A stretch of 64,000 nt of DNA from Deinococcus humi (GTDB lineage Bacteria > Deinococcota > Deinococci > Deinococcales > Deinococcaceae): assembly GCF_014201875.1 (NCBI RefSeq), contig NZ_JACHFL010000022.1, forward strand, positions 11,083 through 75,082, read 5' to 3'. Positions 62,086-64,000 of this stretch are shown piece after piece. A program made the position numbers and the translations under genes. Positions within the stretch are counted from its first letter, which is position 1. Each line of letters opens with the position of its first letter. Under the pieces are notes generated by a model. The model did not search any database and was not told where the DNA came from. It saw nothing but the letters and a program-made list of their open reading frames with translations.

Positions 62086-63346
62086 CCTGTTCTGGCCGCC
62101 TCCTGGCCTCTCCGAGGTGCAAGCCAGAAGTCTGTTGGAGCACGCGCGGGCCGAACGCCGCGTGCGCGGCGAATTCCAGGAGGCCGAAGCTGTGATCAGC
62201 GATCTATGGACTCTCGACTGGACGGAAGCCGAGTGGGCCGTGAAGGGTGACCAGACGTGAGAAACCTTTGCCGCCCGGCTGAGCGAATGCCTGACGCTGC
62301 TGGTCACCTAGGGCGAGCAGGCGGCCGCCCAGGTGGCCGAGGGTCCATCTCCACCCAGCTGGCTGGAGATGGACCCGGACCCTAACCTGTCGCGCCCTGC
62401 CCACTTCCAGGTTGCGGCACACGCCTCCTGCATCCGGACGGAACGGAGATCCACCAACCCCACGAACTGCCCATCCAGCGCGGGCAGGCCCACCGCGCCT
62501 ACATCAGCCCGTGCAAGCAGCGCGCCCTGCTCACGGTGAGCCGCACCACCCGCGCGGGCTGGGTACTGCGCGCGTACACCCCAGGGCCTGACGAACGCGT
62601 GAAAATCAATCTGATCGCCCACGCACTGGTCACCGGTCAGGTGTACGCGGACCGGGGCCGGCGGCCGGACACCTCGCCTGATCCGGAAAGCCAGGAGATG
62701 GCCCCGATGCCTTCTTGCAGCTGAGCCAGACCGCGCTGCGGGCTTGCGAGGCCCTGGTGGCCGGTCACCCGATGCAAGCCCTGGACTTCGCCGAGCAGGT
62801 GCTCGCTGCGGATACAGCCAGCGCCTGCACCGGCGCAACTACAACCGCGAGCGCCGCGAGGAGGTGCGCGCTGGGCGCTGCCACAATGCTAAACACTTCT
62901 ACATCGCTCTGCCAGTGCCGCCCCCGGCCACCGAATCCGGCAACGCCCAATCTCCGCTGGTGCGCCGTTACGACTTTCGCCTGATCGCCGTGTACGACGA
63001 GCGCGGCGGCCAACTGCGGGTTGAGAATGCGGCGGACATCGAGCGCGAGAATGGCATTGACGTCGGCGCAGATGGGTGGCGGCAGCTGATCGCCCTGCTC
63101 CCCCGTTTTGGACCCGACGGCGAGGGGCAGGGCAAACCCGGCGAGAAGGCAGGCGTGCGGGTGCTGATCTACCGAGAGGACCGGGGCGGCCTGGCCCTAT
63201 ATCCCCACGTGCAGCAGCGGTACCGACGGGCACTGCACACGCTGGAGGCCCTGCAGCGTACGGTTCGGGAGGGACGCCGCGAGGGTGAAGCTTTGCGTGA
63301 GACGCCGGGTACAGCGGAGTGGTTGAATGAAGTGCTTGGCCAGTAA
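62072..63346 (+). pseudogene. Decayed hypothetical gene with two stops and several frameshifts
   Basis: The ATG at 62072 begins MPKTDLFWPPPGLSEVQARS. The frame meets TGA (62258-62260) and TAG (62309-62311), then shifts near 62420 (to LLHPDGTEIHQPHELPIQRG), near 62710 (to DAFLQLSQTALRACEALVAG) and near 62815 (to RLHRRNYNRERREEVRAGRC), and ends ...TAEWLNEVLGQ at 63346. Together these give one protein of about 420 residues. No family is recognised; it looks like plasmid or phage cargo. Both stops would be undone by a single T-to-C change. Confidence 0.6.
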
Positions 63347-63415
63347 ATGGGGCCGGACTCAGGGTCTGCAGAGCGCTGGCCTCAGGGGACGGCGCTTATC
63401 TGCGCGGGTCCTTCC

Positions 63416-63889
63416 TCAATTCGTTGTGTTTTCGTCAGGAATCTCTTCCCTGAAGGATCCAGCCGGATGCACCGTCACCGTTTGATCCTTCAAAACTCCC
63501 CTGACATGCACGTAAATCAGATCATCTAGCTGCTTGGTTTCGAGAATTTTGATCTCTCGCACTGTGCCGACCGTAACCAGCGTCCGGACCCTGACATCCA
63601 GCACGCCAGTCGCCGTGATGTGGTCAGTGTCGTCTGATCCTCCTTGTGCATCAAGACGCTCAGAAGCTGCAATCACTTCATATTGCCCTTGGCTCACCCC
63701 GAGCTCCATATCGATTGGTATTGATGGCCCGTCCTTACTGAGGGCCGAGACGGTCCAGCGCAAGGCATCAACGTCACCCGGGCTCAGTTCCTCAGGGGCA
63801 GCCATCTGCGTGGGATCGACACCGTGTTCATCTTCAAGAAACGTCGCGATCTGCTGATACAACAGCTGGACCTCGCTCAAGGCAACCAT
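63416..63889 (-). CDS. Hypothetical protein
   Basis: A 157-residue acidic protein. The start MVALSEVQLLYQQIATFLED is chosen because GGAGG lies five bases before ATG 63889; ATG 63901 is an in-frame alternative. The C-terminal half is beta-rich with many Val/Ile (VLDVRVRTLVTVGTVREIKI, QLDDLIYVHVRGVLKDQTVT). No signal peptide, membrane helix or known motif. It lies between a decayed gene and an IS3 element end. Confidence 0.55.
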   Translation of the reverse strand: MVALSEVQLLYQQIATFLEDEHGVDPTQMAAPEELSPGDVDALRWTVSALSKDGPSIPIDMELGVSQGQYEVIAASERLDAQGGSDDTDHITATGVLDVRVRTLVTVGTVREIKILETKQLDDLIYVHVRGVLKDQTVTVHPAGSFREEIPDENTTN

Positions 63890-63937
63890 TGCGGCCTCCA
63901 TACGGGGTGGGGTTGACTCGGTTTCGAGTCGCTAAGG

Positions 63938-64000
63938 TTAAGCAGCTGTAGCCTGGCACTCGGCTTCCAGGGGCGTCAAGTATCCCAGGCTCGAATGCCG
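63938..64000 (-). CDS. IS3-family transposase, C-terminal end only (runs off the window)
   Basis: The last 20 codons read RHSSLGYLTPLEAECQATAA before TAA. H-S-S-L-G-Y-x-T-P-x-E is the typical end of IS3-family OrfB transposases. The rest of the gene lies beyond the right edge. An inverted repeat (GACTCG-GTTT-CGAGTC, 63915-63930) close to the stop may belong to the element's end. Confidence 0.8.
   Translation of the reverse strand, partial: RHSSLGYLTPLEAECQATAA

Noticed and set aside
1..64000. Radiation/desiccation response motifs expected in Deinococcus
   Set aside because: I looked for the known palindromic RDRM pattern upstream of genes and found no convincing match by eye.
1..64000. tRNA, rRNA or riboswitch genes
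   Set aside because: No cloverleaf, rRNA-like or known riboswitch core was seen on either strand.

Overview
The window looks like part of a Deinococcus replicon, most likely a plasmid or megaplasmid. It is GC-rich and dense with GAF/PAS histidine kinases of the deinococcal type. It carries PRC-barrel stress proteins, many insertion-sequence remnants, and an iteron-type replication origin beside a Rep initiator at 58.5-60.2 kb. No rRNA, tRNA, CRISPR array or ribosomal-protein gene was seen. The organism assignment is an inference from gene content, not a database match.

Layout. 0-9.2 kb: a partial GNAT acetyltransferase, a triple-GAF kinase, and an envelope/stress block (two PRC-barrel proteins, a tiny membrane protein, a multi-pass membrane protein, a DUF421/YetF protein). 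9.3-10.9 kb: a decayed IS6-type element and a MazF-type toxin-antitoxin pair with a probable leaderless, operator-covered promoter. 11.4-18.8 kb: a locus built around a SARP/STAND-like regulator, with small secreted proteins, an LRV-repeat-like protein and a lipoprotein subtilase. Two copies of a 71-bp element lie in opposite orientations here, each directly in front of a small secreted-protein gene. The element forms a hairpin whose pairing survives the sequence differences between the copies, and it is the best candidate for something undescribed. 18.8-20.4 kb: a pile-up of broken IS5-, IS6- and IS4-type elements.

20.4-28.5 kb: a membrane diguanylate cyclase, a six-PAS kinase with two single-domain response regulators in one operon, and a LOV blue-light kinase with a degenerate ATP-binding G2 box. 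28.6-36 kb: two dead tyrosine recombinases, an intact IS1182-type element inserted 15 bp before one of them, an AraC-DMT-B3/B4 cluster, and a truncated Tn3-family transposase. 36-47.4 kb: cyclic-di-GMP genes (one GGDEF and three HD-GYP proteins, one of them frameshifted), an operon of DUF4388 protein, MglA-like GTPase, roadblock protein and a heme/V4R-like domain protein, and a CheB-CheR fusion. 47.5-56.7 kb: two more GAF kinases, a response regulator, two alpha/beta hydrolases, a stub sigma factor and a beta-CASP RNase-like protein. 56.7-64 kb: a plasmid-type hypothetical protein, stacked hairpins, nine helically phased iterons, Rep, and a decaying accessory tail ending in an IS3 transposase.

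Taken together, the window is dominated by signal input (five kinases, including one predicted light sensor), cyclic-di-GMP turnover (two cyclases, three HD-GYP hydrolases, no EAL protein) and a small-GTPase module. These sit on a replicon heavily worked over by transposons. Several pseudogenes carry only nonsense codons compatible with C-to-T changes.
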